Shown: one piece after another, positions 1 to 4,927 of the stretch
Layout of the letters: every line of letters starts with the position of its first letter
Position numbering within the stretch: the first letter of the stretch is position 1
Source: Erysipelotrichaceae bacterium
GTDB taxonomy: Bacteria; Bacillota_I; Bacilli_A; Erysipelotrichales; Erysipelotrichaceae
Assembly (NCBI GenBank): GCA_003510215.1
Contig: DOKQ01000090.1
Location: 1 to 5,548, forward strand
Direction: 5' to 3'
DNA length: 5,548 nt
Position numbers and translations under genes: made by a program
Notes under the pieces: generated by a model
Told to the model about the DNA's origin: nothing
The model's input: only the letters and a program-made list of their open reading frames with translations
Databases searched by the model: none

Positions 1-915
1 CAGGAGCAAAACCCATTTTCACAATATAATGCTGAATGGAGCTTGGAGGATATTGAAGGATTAATCCATCATCCAAAAACCAAGTATGTTCACTATTTGA
101 ATATAAGATATGTGCAGTATCCCATTGAGGATCACTCTCAAGTGACCGCAAGTATCAGATATTATGATGATGCGATGTGGAGTTTACTTGAGTTATCATT
201 TAATGTTTCGGATGATTTTACCAGTGGGAACAATTTCTATGTTCAGGGTGAAAATACACAAGGGTTTGAAGAAGGAGAGGTTATCTACTTCAATGAAGTG
301 CCATTTACTTATGAGCGTAACTTCACACTGGATCATACAGATGTTACAGGGTTCTCTTATAATGGAATTGTCTTTTCTGAAGCAGGAGCAAAACGAATGA
401 ATTTACCTATCGACACATTTAATTTTTTTGTGGTAAGTGTTGAAAAAATGTCAGACTTTTTTGAGTATGATGCACTTGTCAGACGGGTTGCGGGCAACTC
501 GTATTTTACCAATGTGCGCTTGAGTGTTGAACGGGAAGTAAACAAAGAGAAGAGTTTAACGATATTTATGGCTCTGGAAATATTCATTCAATATAGTTTG
601 GGGTTGGCCATTCTTGCACTTCTGTGCTTACAAAGGTTAATGACAAAGAGGAAGACCTTGGCTATTTATCATTTTCTGGGAGAGTCAAAAACAAAAATGG
701 TTCTTAAACATTCACTCTTGTATGTCGTACCGGTATTGATTGTGATTTTACCTTCGATACTCTTCGCGGTAAATATGAAAATTCAAACTTCAAGTCTAGT
801 ATTCAGTTCGATGATTGGACTTACATTTGCATTCATTTTATGGGTGGTTTGCCTGTTGATTCATATCAGTTATCTGAGAGGAAGTTTACTTGATCTTCTG
901 GATGAAAGGGAGTGA
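1..915 (+). CDS. FtsX-like ABC transporter permease, C-terminal part (5' end outside the window)
   Basis: The reading frame is open from base 1, so the gene starts upstream; the TTG at 43 is internal, not a start. The visible 304 residues have a long non-membrane stretch (about residues 1-180) and three predicted membrane helices near 187-210, 234-257 and 264-287. A basic cytoplasmic loop (RLMTKRK, then LAIYHFLGESK) separates the first two. A large extracytoplasmic domain before three closing helices, with a loop ending in a Gly-Glu-Ser-Lys segment, is the layout of FtsX/MacB-type permeases. The charged loop and the small partner ATPase also recall the bacteriocin-associated permeases of Gram-positive bacteria. 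The ATPase gene follows 5 bp after the stop, so the two almost certainly form one transporter. Substrate unknown: an efflux, peptide-immunity or lipoprotein-release role are all possible. The permease class is fairly sure; the subfamily is not. Confidence 0.75.
   Translation, partial: QEQNPFSQYNAEWSLEDIEGLIHHPKTKYVHYLNIRYVQYPIEDHSQVTASIRYYDDAMWSLLELSFNVSDDFTSGNNFYVQGENTQGFEEGEVIYFNEVPFTYERNFTLDHTDVTGFSYNGIVFSEAGAKRMNLPIDTFNFFVVSVEKMSDFFEYDALVRRVAGNSYFTNVRLSVEREVNKEKSLTIFMALEIFIQYSLGLAILALLCLQRLMTKRKTLAIYHFLGESKTKMVLKHSLLYVVPVLIVILPSILFAVNMKIQTSSLVFSSMIGLTFAFILWVVCLLIHISYLRGSLLDLLDERE
905..914 (+). promoter_or_regulatory. Shine-Dalgarno site that decides the ATPase start
   Basis: AAAGGGAGTG lies across the permease stop codon. 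Its GGGAG core ends 8 nt before the ATG at 921, a normal spacing. An in-frame GTG at 912 would overlap the permease stop by 4 bp (GTGA) but would sit inside this site with no spacer, so ATG 921 is preferred. The overlap with the permease stop suggests translational coupling. Confidence 0.6.
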
Positions 916-920
916 AACCG

Positions 921-1565
921 ATGTTAAAGGTTATAGATTTAAAGAAGGATTATCGCAATGTTCATGCGCTTAGAGGGCTTTCGCTTGAAATACAACAAGG
1001 GGAATTTGTATCAATTATGGGTAAAAGTGGTTGTGGGAAATCAACACTTTTACATTGTATGTCAGGTATCATGAAACCAACTTCAGGGGATATCATATTT
1101 GATGATCAATCACTGTTTTCACTAACTAGTGATAAACGAGCCAAAGTAAGGCGTGAGTCCATGGGATTTGTTTTTCAGTTCTTTCATCTGATTCCAGAGC
1201 TTACAGTGAGGGAAAACATCTTATTGCCTGTGAAAGTAAACCGGTTGAAGCTCGACGAAAAGCATTGTGAACGATTGCTGAACGATTTGGAACTTTTGGA
1301 GTTTGTGGATCGACTTCCATCTACATTAAGCGGTGGCCAACAGCAACGTGTCGCAATTGCTCGTGCTCTGATTCATAAACCTGCGATTGTTTTTGCGGAT
1401 GAACCTACGGGAAATCTGGATGAGGACAGCTCAAAGGAAGTCATAGAATTATTGAAGTCTCTTCAAAAACAATATGATCTTACCTTGGTGCTGGTGACAC
1501 ATGATAGGGATGTTGCTTCGTTTGCGGATCGAGTTGTTCGAATGCGTGATGGAAGAATCATTTGA
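921..1565 (+). CDS. ABC transporter ATP-binding protein, MacB/LolD type
   Basis: This is the nucleotide-binding subunit that would power the upstream permease by ATP hydrolysis on the cytoplasmic face. All canonical motifs are present in the 214-residue protein: Walker A GKSGCGKST (34-42), Q-loop Gln86 in FVFQFFHL, signature LSGGQQQR (136-143), Walker B IVFADEPTGNLD (156-167) and H-loop His194 in LVTHD. The SGGQQQRVAIARAL and ADEPTGNLD wording is typical of the MacB/LolD/FtsE-like group that pairs with FtsX-type permeases. The length is normal and the protein looks intact. The start at ATG 921 was chosen for its Shine-Dalgarno spacing; GTG 912 would add three residues. The gene is 5 bp downstream of the permease and is followed by a terminator. 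Its promoter is upstream of the window. Confidence 0.95.
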   Translation: MLKVIDLKKDYRNVHALRGLSLEIQQGEFVSIMGKSGCGKSTLLHCMSGIMKPTSGDIIFDDQSLFSLTSDKRAKVRRESMGFVFQFFHLIPELTVRENILLPVKVNRLKLDEKHCERLLNDLELLEFVDRLPSTLSGGQQQRVAIARALIHKPAIVFADEPTGNLDEDSSKEVIELLKSLQKQYDLTLVLVTHDRDVASFADRVVRMRDGRII

Positions 1566-1593
1566 TGAACTTTAAGTGCATCAGATAAGAGAT

Positions 1594-1621
1594 AAGGCTT
1601 GTCGTATAGATGAGCTTTTTT
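1594..1621 (+). terminator. Rho-independent terminator of the ABC transporter operon
   Basis: GCTTGTC (1597-1603) pairs with GATGAGC (1609-1615), with two G-U pairs, around a GTATA loop. Six T residues follow (1616-1621). A-T and G-T pairs at 1594-1596 can extend the stem. It lies 29 bp past the ATPase stop. The stem is modest, so efficiency is uncertain. Confidence 0.6.
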
Positions 1622-1626
1622 ACACT

Positions 1627-1648
1627 AAAAAACCACATGAAGTGGTTT
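1627..1648 (-). terminator. Terminator of the minus-strand XRE regulator
   Basis: Read on the minus strand, AAACCAC (1648-1642) and GTGGTTT (1636-1630) form a 7-bp stem with a 5-nt loop, running into TTTTTT (1632-1627). The stop codon TAA of the regulator (1649-1647) overlaps the base of the stem. It sits back to back with the plus-strand ABC terminator, separating two convergent units. Confidence 0.7.
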
Positions 1649-2126
1649 AGTTTGGTTTAATTTCAAGTCTGTGAGGTGCTAATCCTGGGAAAAGAATGGT
1701 GACCAGTATGTTGACTCCATAGAGGAAGGCAATCGCAAAGACGATGGAAAAGAGGATGTTTTTCTTGCGTAGGTTGGAAACAAGATAGGGAATGGACAAA
1801 AAGAGAGAAATGGGTCCAAGAAAAAGTACAGAGAAGTAGGTAACCATCACAATCATCCATTTATATAGTAAGGTGTCAGGAAAGAAAAGTGATTTCATGT
1901 TGTCTTTCTTGTTCGACTGCTGAGGATGATCGTTTTGGAAATAAGATAAGTTTACATGGTAGAGTGTGGCTAGCATATTTATGGATTCGAAACTAGGTTC
2001 ACTCATGCCATTTTCCCACTTGGATATGGTTTGTCTTGTCACATGCAGTTTTTGTGCCAGTGTTTCCTGTGAATCCCCTGCTTGAACCCGTAATTGATGG
2101 ATTTTGATTCCCAATTTGCTATTCAT
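1647..2126 (-). CDS. XRE-family transcriptional regulator with two C-terminal membrane helices
   Basis: The 159-residue protein has an N-terminal Cro/C1-type helix-turn-helix (about residues 6-60). The pattern is KIHQLRVQAGDSQETLAQKL, then HVTRQTISKWENG, whose RQTISKWE is the family's recognition helix. A polar linker (65-85) leads to two hydrophobic helices near 90-116 and 124-146, joined by a short basic loop (SNLRKK). This suggests a DNA-binding protein held at the cytoplasmic membrane, a known architecture in Bacillota, though its signal is usually unknown. The upstream ATG at 2138 would add MQGT but has no ribosome site. ATG 2126 aligns with the usual family start and has AGGGG just before it. 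A good promoter and a repeat-rich candidate operator lie upstream, so autoregulation is likely. It is divergent from the orphan gene at 2314. Confidence 0.88.
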   Translation of the reverse strand: MNSKLGIKIHQLRVQAGDSQETLAQKLHVTRQTISKWENGMSEPSFESINMLATLYHVNLSYFQNDHPQQSNKKDNMKSLFFPDTLLYKWMIVMVTYFSVLFLGPISLFLSIPYLVSNLRKKNILFSIVFAIAFLYGVNILVTILFPGLAPHRLEIKPN

Positions 2127-2129
2127 AGT

Positions 2130-2134
2130 CCCCT
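2130..2134 (-). promoter_or_regulatory. Closely spaced ribosome-binding site of the minus-strand regulator
   Basis: AGGGG on the minus strand precedes ATG 2126 by only 3 nt, shorter than the usual 5-9. The alternative ATG at 2138 has only AT-rich sequence before it. The tight spacing may keep translation low, which suits a regulator. The start choice remains moderately uncertain. Confidence 0.4.
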
Positions 2135-2161
2135 GCATTGAAAATATCGTGATTAATGTTC

Positions 2162-2190
2162 ATTATGCAACGCAAAATAACAAAATGCAA
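2162..2190 (-). promoter_or_regulatory. Sigma-A-type promoter of the minus-strand XRE regulator
   Basis: On the minus strand TTGCAT (2190-2185) is followed after exactly 17 nt by CATAAT (2167-2162). The matches are 4/6 to the -35 consensus and 5/6 to the -10 consensus. Transcription would begin near 2155, giving a leader of about 30 nt to the ATG at 2126. A GTTGCAT word occurs at both the -35 and -10 boxes, 20 bp apart. Confidence 0.65.
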
Positions 2191-2201
2191 CCAATCGTTG
2201 C
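2187..2201. promoter_or_regulatory. Candidate operator, GCAAC-N5-GTTGC inverted repeat
   Basis: GCAAC (2187-2191) and GTTGC (2197-2201) form a perfect 5-bp inverted repeat around CAATC. It overlaps the -35 box of the minus-strand promoter. A third GCAAC half-site (2167-2171) lies at the -10 box. The size and position suit a dimeric Cro/C1-type repressor, so the divergent XRE regulator is the natural candidate. This is inferred from position and symmetry only. Confidence 0.45.
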
Positions 2202-2230
2202 TAGGCTTAACAGCTAAATCTATGTAAGAT
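2198..2230 (+). promoter_or_regulatory. Weak candidate promoter for the orphan gene pair
   Basis: TTGCTA (2198-2203) is followed after 17 nt by TATGTA (2221-2226), overlapping TAAGAT (2225-2230). The -35 matches 4/6 and the -10 only 3/6. If used, the -35 would overlap the GCAAC-N5-GTTGC repeat, placing both divergent promoters under one site. No better plus-strand promoter was seen in 2127-2313. Confidence 0.25.
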
Positions 2231-2300
2231 TTAAGTAGCAGATACCTGTGCAGTACTTTTTGGGTTTCAGTCAGGGAGTGTGATGGTTTTTGGTAAGGAC

Positions 2301-2307
2301 GGGGGTG
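2301..2307 (+). promoter_or_regulatory. Ribosome-binding site that sets the orphan gene start
   Basis: GGGGGTG lies 6 nt before the ATG at 2314 and approximates the AGGAGGTG consensus. It excludes the upstream in-frame TTG at 2290, which would place this site inside the coding region. Confidence 0.6.
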
Positions 2308-2313
2308 AGACAC

Positions 2314-2724
2314 ATGCAGGTATCCGTAGCGATCTTTGATATATCGAATGATTACGCCAATTTAGTACAGGCAGTGTATGATTCTGTTGGGCAAAAAGCT
2401 GTGATAACCGTTCTGCGTGACGTGTCACCATTTAAAACCATGGGAACCCGATGGTCATCACGGGAAACGTACACGATTTCGTATACTTCATTGAGTGAGA
2501 AGGCATCGTTTAAAGTCGATATGTTGGATTATCAGTTTGTTTCCGTCCATTCAGGTGGTTATTCAGTCTTTGGATATCAGGTGAACTCAACGAGATTATC
2601 ACTGATTCATCGTTCTCATGCTATGTATGTGTTGGATTGCAGTTTTTTGTTTCGCAGTTGGACAAATCGATTAAGTGTAAGATTAAATGAACATGGTTTT
2701 ATGGTAGTTAGTTTCAATGATTAA
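2314..2724 (+). CDS. Hypothetical protein of 136 residues, unrecognised family
   Basis: I do not recognise this protein. It begins MQVSVAIFDISNDYANLVQA and ends MVVSFND, with no signal peptide and no convincing membrane helix. The composition is rich in Ser, Val, Tyr and Phe with alternating hydrophobic residues (for example VITVLRDVS, YTISYTSLS, YQFVSVHSGGYSVF), which suggests a small beta-rich soluble fold. A single cysteine sits in VLDCSF. It has a good ribosome site at 2301-2307. It diverges from the membrane-tethered XRE gene and is followed 30 bp later by a 70-aa membrane protein, probably in the same transcript. The open frame, start signal and partner gene argue that it is real. Function is unknown; a partner of the small membrane protein is the most that context supports. 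Confidence 0.7.
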   Translation: MQVSVAIFDISNDYANLVQAVYDSVGQKAVITVLRDVSPFKTMGTRWSSRETYTISYTSLSEKASFKVDMLDYQFVSVHSGGYSVFGYQVNSTRLSLIHRSHAMYVLDCSFLFRSWTNRLSVRLNEHGFMVVSFND

Positions 2725-2754
2725 CAAAGAATGTATGATTCATAGGGAGGTAAA

Positions 2755-2967
2755 ATGAAAAAAGTCTGGAAATGTGTTTTAGAAATGAGTTTTGGATCAT
2801 TGATTGTAATGTTTCTTTCGTCAGAAGTCATTGTGGATTTTCTGATAACATCTGTTCGTTTAGCGACGTGGTGGAAGCTAACGCTAGTTGTTTATGGGTT
2901 TTACTTAATCTATACTTCAACGATCCAACTTGTCATGTATGTTCAATCGATGAAAGAAGATATTTGA
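2755..2967 (+). CDS. Small two-helix membrane protein, 70 residues, unknown function
   Basis: A strong ribosome site, GGGAGG (2745-2750), stands 4 nt before the ATG. The 70-residue protein has a short basic N-terminus (MKKVWK), a hydrophobic segment around residues 12-34, a turn with Arg35 and a Trp-Trp pair (39-40), a second hydrophobic segment at 42-64, and an acidic tail (KEDI). This predicts a small integral membrane hairpin protein. The first segment contains Glu24 and Asp28, unusual for a simple anchor and possibly functional or interfacial. It lies 30 bp after the 136-aa orphan gene, likely co-transcribed. It could be an immunity-like, regulatory or transporter-accessory peptide, but no family is recognised. 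A longer ORF in another frame (2772-3050) overlaps it but lacks a ribosome site. Confidence 0.68.
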   Translation: MKKVWKCVLEMSFGSLIVMFLSSEVIVDFLITSVRLATWWKLTLVVYGFYLIYTSTIQLVMYVQSMKEDI

Positions 2968-2982
2968 ATAACATTTGTGTCA

Positions 2983-3001
2983 ATACAGGGGGGACCTGTA
3001 T
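2983..3001. promoter_or_regulatory. Inverted repeat ATACAGG-N5-CCTGTAT
   Basis: ATACAGG (2983-2989) and CCTGTAT (2995-3001) form a perfect 7-bp inverted repeat around GGGGA. It lies 15 bp after the small membrane gene and about 50 bp upstream of the promoter of the second XRE gene. No T-tract follows, so it does not look like a standard terminator; an operator or a transcript-end hairpin are both possible. Confidence 0.45.
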
Positions 3002-3010
3002 CAATTTAGT

Positions 3011-3029
3011 AGTCTACGATTCGTGGACT
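3011..3029. promoter_or_regulatory. Near-perfect 19-bp palindrome, candidate operator
   Basis: AGTCTACGA (3011-3019) and TCGTGGACT (3021-3029) are complementary at 8 of 9 positions around one central T. The mismatch is a G-T pair that would still form in RNA. It ends 18 bp before the -35 box of the XRE promoter at 3048. The tight symmetry is typical of a dimeric repressor or activator site. Which protein binds is unknown; the XRE product just downstream is one candidate. Confidence 0.5.
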
Positions 3030-3047
3030 CACTCGAATAAGGGTGGC

Positions 3048-3076
3048 TAGACAATCTTTGGGGTCAATGATAAGAT
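3048..3076 (+). promoter_or_regulatory. Promoter of the second XRE regulator
   Basis: TAGACA (3048-3053, 5/6 to the -35 consensus) and TAAGAT (3071-3076, 4/6 to the -10 consensus) are separated by exactly 17 nt. Transcription would start near 3083, leaving a very short leader before the ATG at 3097 that would clip close to the ribosome site at 3085. Plausible but unproven. Confidence 0.45.
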
Positions 3077-3096
3077 GTCTTTGCGGAGGTATAACC

Positions 3097-3786
3097 ATGA
3101 ATCAGAAACATGTAGGGATTAAGATTGCGCAGCGTCGTAAGGAGTTGGGATTAACTCAGGCGGTACTTGCAGAAAAGCTTCAGGTAACAAATAAGGCGGT
3201 GTCTAAGTGGGAAACCGGTGAGGGATATCCGGATATTACACTCATTAAAAAACTTGCCAACCAATTAGAACTAAGTGTAGATGAACTGCTTGAAGACAAT
3301 GAGGATAAGGTAGATGAAGTCAGAGAGGTTGTGATGAAAAAAAGTAAACATGATGTGTATCTTGCCATTCTTCATGTGGCAGTGATTTACACATTTGTAC
3401 TGCCATTTCTCACATTTAATGTGTATATGTTTGATATTGATGCTCTACCAGGGTTTACCATTACCCGACAAGGTTTTCAACTGCTGTTTTCAAGTCCAAA
3501 CAATGCGGTAACCATGTTGTTGATCTTAGGGTTGTATGTGATTGTCATTGTGTCTATTCTTAAGGTGATTCGACACATAATGCTTTATGTTAGAAAACAT
3601 TCGTTGTTTGATTTTCTAACACAGAAAAGAGTGGTGCTGGTCTATCGATTGATAGGTCTTGCCACAATTGTCACATTACTTTACATGAATTTTGTAAGTA
3701 CGATTGAACTCGGAGTTATTTTACTAAGTATTGTTTGGGGCGTGGGTCAAGTCTATGAGGTTCTAGTAAATCAGAAGTCGATATAA
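3097..3786 (+). CDS. XRE-family transcriptional regulator with four C-terminal membrane helices
   Basis: The 229-residue protein opens with a Cro/C1-type helix-turn-helix (about residues 6-62). It reads KIAQRRKELGLTQAVLAEKL and QVTNKAVSKWETGEGYPD, with KAVSKWE as the recognition helix. An acidic linker (DELLEDNEDKVDEV, 62-75) follows, then about four hydrophobic segments near 87-111, 137-158, 181-199 and 203-223. This is a one-component regulator likely anchored in the membrane, able in principle to couple an envelope or lipid signal to DNA binding. The start at 3097 has GGAGGT (3085-3090) 6 nt upstream; the in-frame GTG at 3043 lies upstream of the candidate promoter and is rejected. Two inverted repeats precede the promoter, and a terminator follows. 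It shares the HTH-plus-membrane layout of the 1647-2126 gene, but the membrane parts look different, so recent duplication is unlikely. Confidence 0.9.
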   Translation: MNQKHVGIKIAQRRKELGLTQAVLAEKLQVTNKAVSKWETGEGYPDITLIKKLANQLELSVDELLEDNEDKVDEVREVVMKKSKHDVYLAILHVAVIYTFVLPFLTFNVYMFDIDALPGFTITRQGFQLLFSSPNNAVTMLLILGLYVIVIVSILKVIRHIMLYVRKHSLFDFLTQKRVVLVYRLIGLATIVTLLYMNFVSTIELGVILLSIVWGVGQVYEVLVNQKSI

Positions 3787-3794
3787 TAAGGTAG

Positions 3795-3841
3795 AAATGG
3801 TATATGTAATGAAAAAACAACGTTAGCACATGCCATTTTTT
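3795..3841 (+). terminator. Terminator after the second XRE regulator
   Basis: AAATGG (3795-3800) pairs with CCATTT (3833-3838). ATGT (3804-3807) pairs with ACAT (3828-3831) after a small bulge. The stem encloses a roughly 20-nt A-rich loop and runs into TTTTTT (3836-3841). The loop is larger than usual, so strength is uncertain. The T-tract nearly abuts the next promoter. Confidence 0.5.
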
Positions 3842-3843
3842 GT

Positions 3844-3873
3844 TTGACAAAGAGGTTTTTAGAACCTTATAAA
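3844..3873 (+). promoter_or_regulatory. Promoter of the flavin reductase-nitroreductase operon
   Basis: A perfect TTGACA -35 box (3844-3849) is followed after 18 nt by TATAAA (3868-3873); TTATAA at 3867 would give 17 nt. Transcription would begin near 3880, just before the ribosome site AGAGGTGA (3893-3900). The -35 box lies only 2 bp past the T-tract of the previous terminator. Confidence 0.65.
3853..3867. promoter_or_regulatory. Operator-like palindrome inside the promoter spacer
   Basis: AGGTT (3853-3857) and AACCT (3863-3867) form a perfect 5-bp inverted repeat around TTTAG, placed exactly between the -35 and -10 boxes. A protein bound here would block RNA polymerase. Flavin reductase and nitroreductase operons are often controlled by redox- or quinone-sensing repressors (HxlR/MarR types), but no such gene is in the window. 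Confidence 0.4.
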
Positions 3874-3905
3874 ATATGATATACTTGAAACAAGAGGTGA
3901 AATAT

Positions 3906-4418
3906 ATGCTAACATCAATTTCATTTGAGTCTTTTGAGGTGGCACCGTTAACGTTGTTTGATAAGGATTGGTGCCTCATTACAGTGAATGATCATGGGCG
4001 AGTCAATACCATGACCGCCAGTTGGGGAGGACTTGGAACCCTTTGGAATCAGCCGGTTGCGACCATTTTTGTGCGACCAACCCGGTTTACCCATGAGTTG
4101 TTGAAGAATGAGAAGTCATTTACCATCAGTTTTTTTGACAAGAAGTATAAGCCAGCACTGTCCTATCTTGGAAGTGTAAGTGGTAGAGAAACTGATAAAA
4201 TTAAAGAGTCCGGTTTAACACTGATTCAGGACGAACGAAGAGATACATTTGAGGAAGCCGTTATGGTCATTCGTTGTTCCGTCTTATATGAAGATGTAAT
4301 CAAACCTGAGTGTTTTATTGTGGATGGATTGGACGAAAAGGTTTATCCAAAGAAAGATTATCATACAATGTACATAGCCAGAATTCAGGAAATTCTAGTT
4401 AAGGAGGATTCGAAATGA
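3906..4418 (+). CDS. Flavin reductase-like FMN-binding protein
   Basis: The 170-residue protein matches the flavin reductase-like split-barrel family, which binds FMN and in characterised members reduces flavin with NAD(P)H. The diagnostic run is around residues 34-66: NTMTASWGGLGTLW, then QPVATIFVRPTRFTHELL. These are the conserved T-A-S-W-G and V-R-P-x-R-x-T segments that contact the flavin phosphate and isoalloxazine. SFTISFFD (71-78) is the next barrel strand. Length is close to the family norm. ATG 3906 is chosen because AGAGGTGA ends 5 nt upstream; a start at 3876 would fall upstream of that site. The stop overlaps the nitroreductase start by ATGA, so the two are translationally coupled. 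A cytoplasmic redox role is likely, perhaps supplying reduced flavin or detoxifying electrophiles. The true substrate is unknown. Confidence 0.88.
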   Translation: MLTSISFESFEVAPLTLFDKDWCLITVNDHGRVNTMTASWGGLGTLWNQPVATIFVRPTRFTHELLKNEKSFTISFFDKKYKPALSYLGSVSGRETDKIKESGLTLIQDERRDTFEEAVMVIRCSVLYEDVIKPECFIVDGLDEKVYPKKDYHTMYIARIQEILVKEDSK

Positions 4419-4918
4419 GTTTTTTGGATCTAGCTTACAAACGTCATTCCGTTCGCAGTTTCAAAGAACACAAAATTCTTGAGGAACATCTGGAACACGT
4501 ATTTAAAGCAGCTCAATTGGCACCAACAGCGGCCAACCGTCAGCCGCAACGTTTCTATCTCATTGAAAATTCTCAGTTGGCGAAGTTGAGTGAGGTTACC
4601 AGATATTCCTTTGGGGCTCCTTTAGTCATATGTATTGGCTATGATAAGACAATTTCATGGAAAAACAAATATGATGGAATTGATGGTGGAGATGTGGATT
4701 GCTCGATTGTGGCTACCCATATGATGCTTGCGGCCAGTGAAGTCAATTTGGGGACCTGTTGGGTAGGGTCGTTTGATAAAGCGAAATTAAAGGTACTATA
4801 CCCGCTTCCGGTTGATTTTGAGCCGGTGCTGCTTCTGCCTATCGGATATCCATCCGATGATAGTCGCCCACATCCATTACATGATAAAAGGGATGATTGG
4901 AAGAGCAAAATAGTCTAA
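4415..4918 (+). CDS. Nitroreductase family protein (small, FMN-dependent)
   Basis: The 167-residue protein carries the hallmarks of the nitroreductase fold. Near the N-terminus RHSVRSF (residues 10-16) supplies the conserved basic residues for FMN phosphate. APTAANRQPQRF (36-47) is the P-[ST]-x-x-N-x-Q-P segment. DVDCSIVATHMMLAASEVNLGTCWVG (split here as DVDCSIVATHMML at 93-105 and AASEVNLGTCWVG at 106-118) is the core helix and G-T-C-W-V-G strand. LLPIGYPSDD (140-149) is the closing strand. These enzymes use NAD(P)H and FMN to reduce nitro groups, quinones or other electrophiles; the native substrate here cannot be told. Its length is at the short end for the family. AAGGAGG (4401-4407) lies 7 nt before the ATG, inside the flavin reductase gene, and the 4-bp overlap implies coupled translation. 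Confidence 0.92.
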   Translation: MSFLDLAYKRHSVRSFKEHKILEEHLEHVFKAAQLAPTAANRQPQRFYLIENSQLAKLSEVTRYSFGAPLVICIGYDKTISWKNKYDGIDGGDVDCSIVATHMMLAASEVNLGTCWVGSFDKAKLKVLYPLPVDFEPVLLLPIGYPSDDSRPHPLHDKRDDWKSKIV

Positions 4919-4927
4919 TGTTCATAT

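Noticed and set aside
43..915. TTG at 43 as the start of the permease gene
   Set aside because: The frame is open back to base 1 and no ribosome site precedes it. A permease of this class needs a first membrane helix that lies further upstream, so the gene is truncated by the window edge.
2119..2313. Minus-strand 64-aa ORF in the divergent intergenic region
   Set aside because: It covers the promoter and operator of the minus-strand regulator, lacks a ribosome site and overlaps the regulator's start.
2772..3050. 92-aa plus-strand ORF overlapping the 70-aa membrane gene
   Set aside because: It has no ribosome site, a cysteine-heavy unlikely composition, and it runs through two inverted repeats. 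The overlapping frame at 2755 has GGGAGG in place.
3180..3368. Minus-strand 62-aa serine-rich ORF inside the second XRE gene
   Set aside because: The serine run is the antisense of the acidic linker codons of the regulator. It is a shadow of the real gene.
2314..3786. Toxin-antitoxin or phage lysogeny module
   Set aside because: XRE regulators next to small genes invite this reading, but both regulators carry membrane helices, the orphan proteins match no toxin I recognise, and there are no other phage genes.
3716..3979. Minus-strand 87-aa ORF across the flavin reductase promoter
   Set aside because: It would span a terminator, a promoter and the start of the opposite-strand gene, and has no ribosome site.
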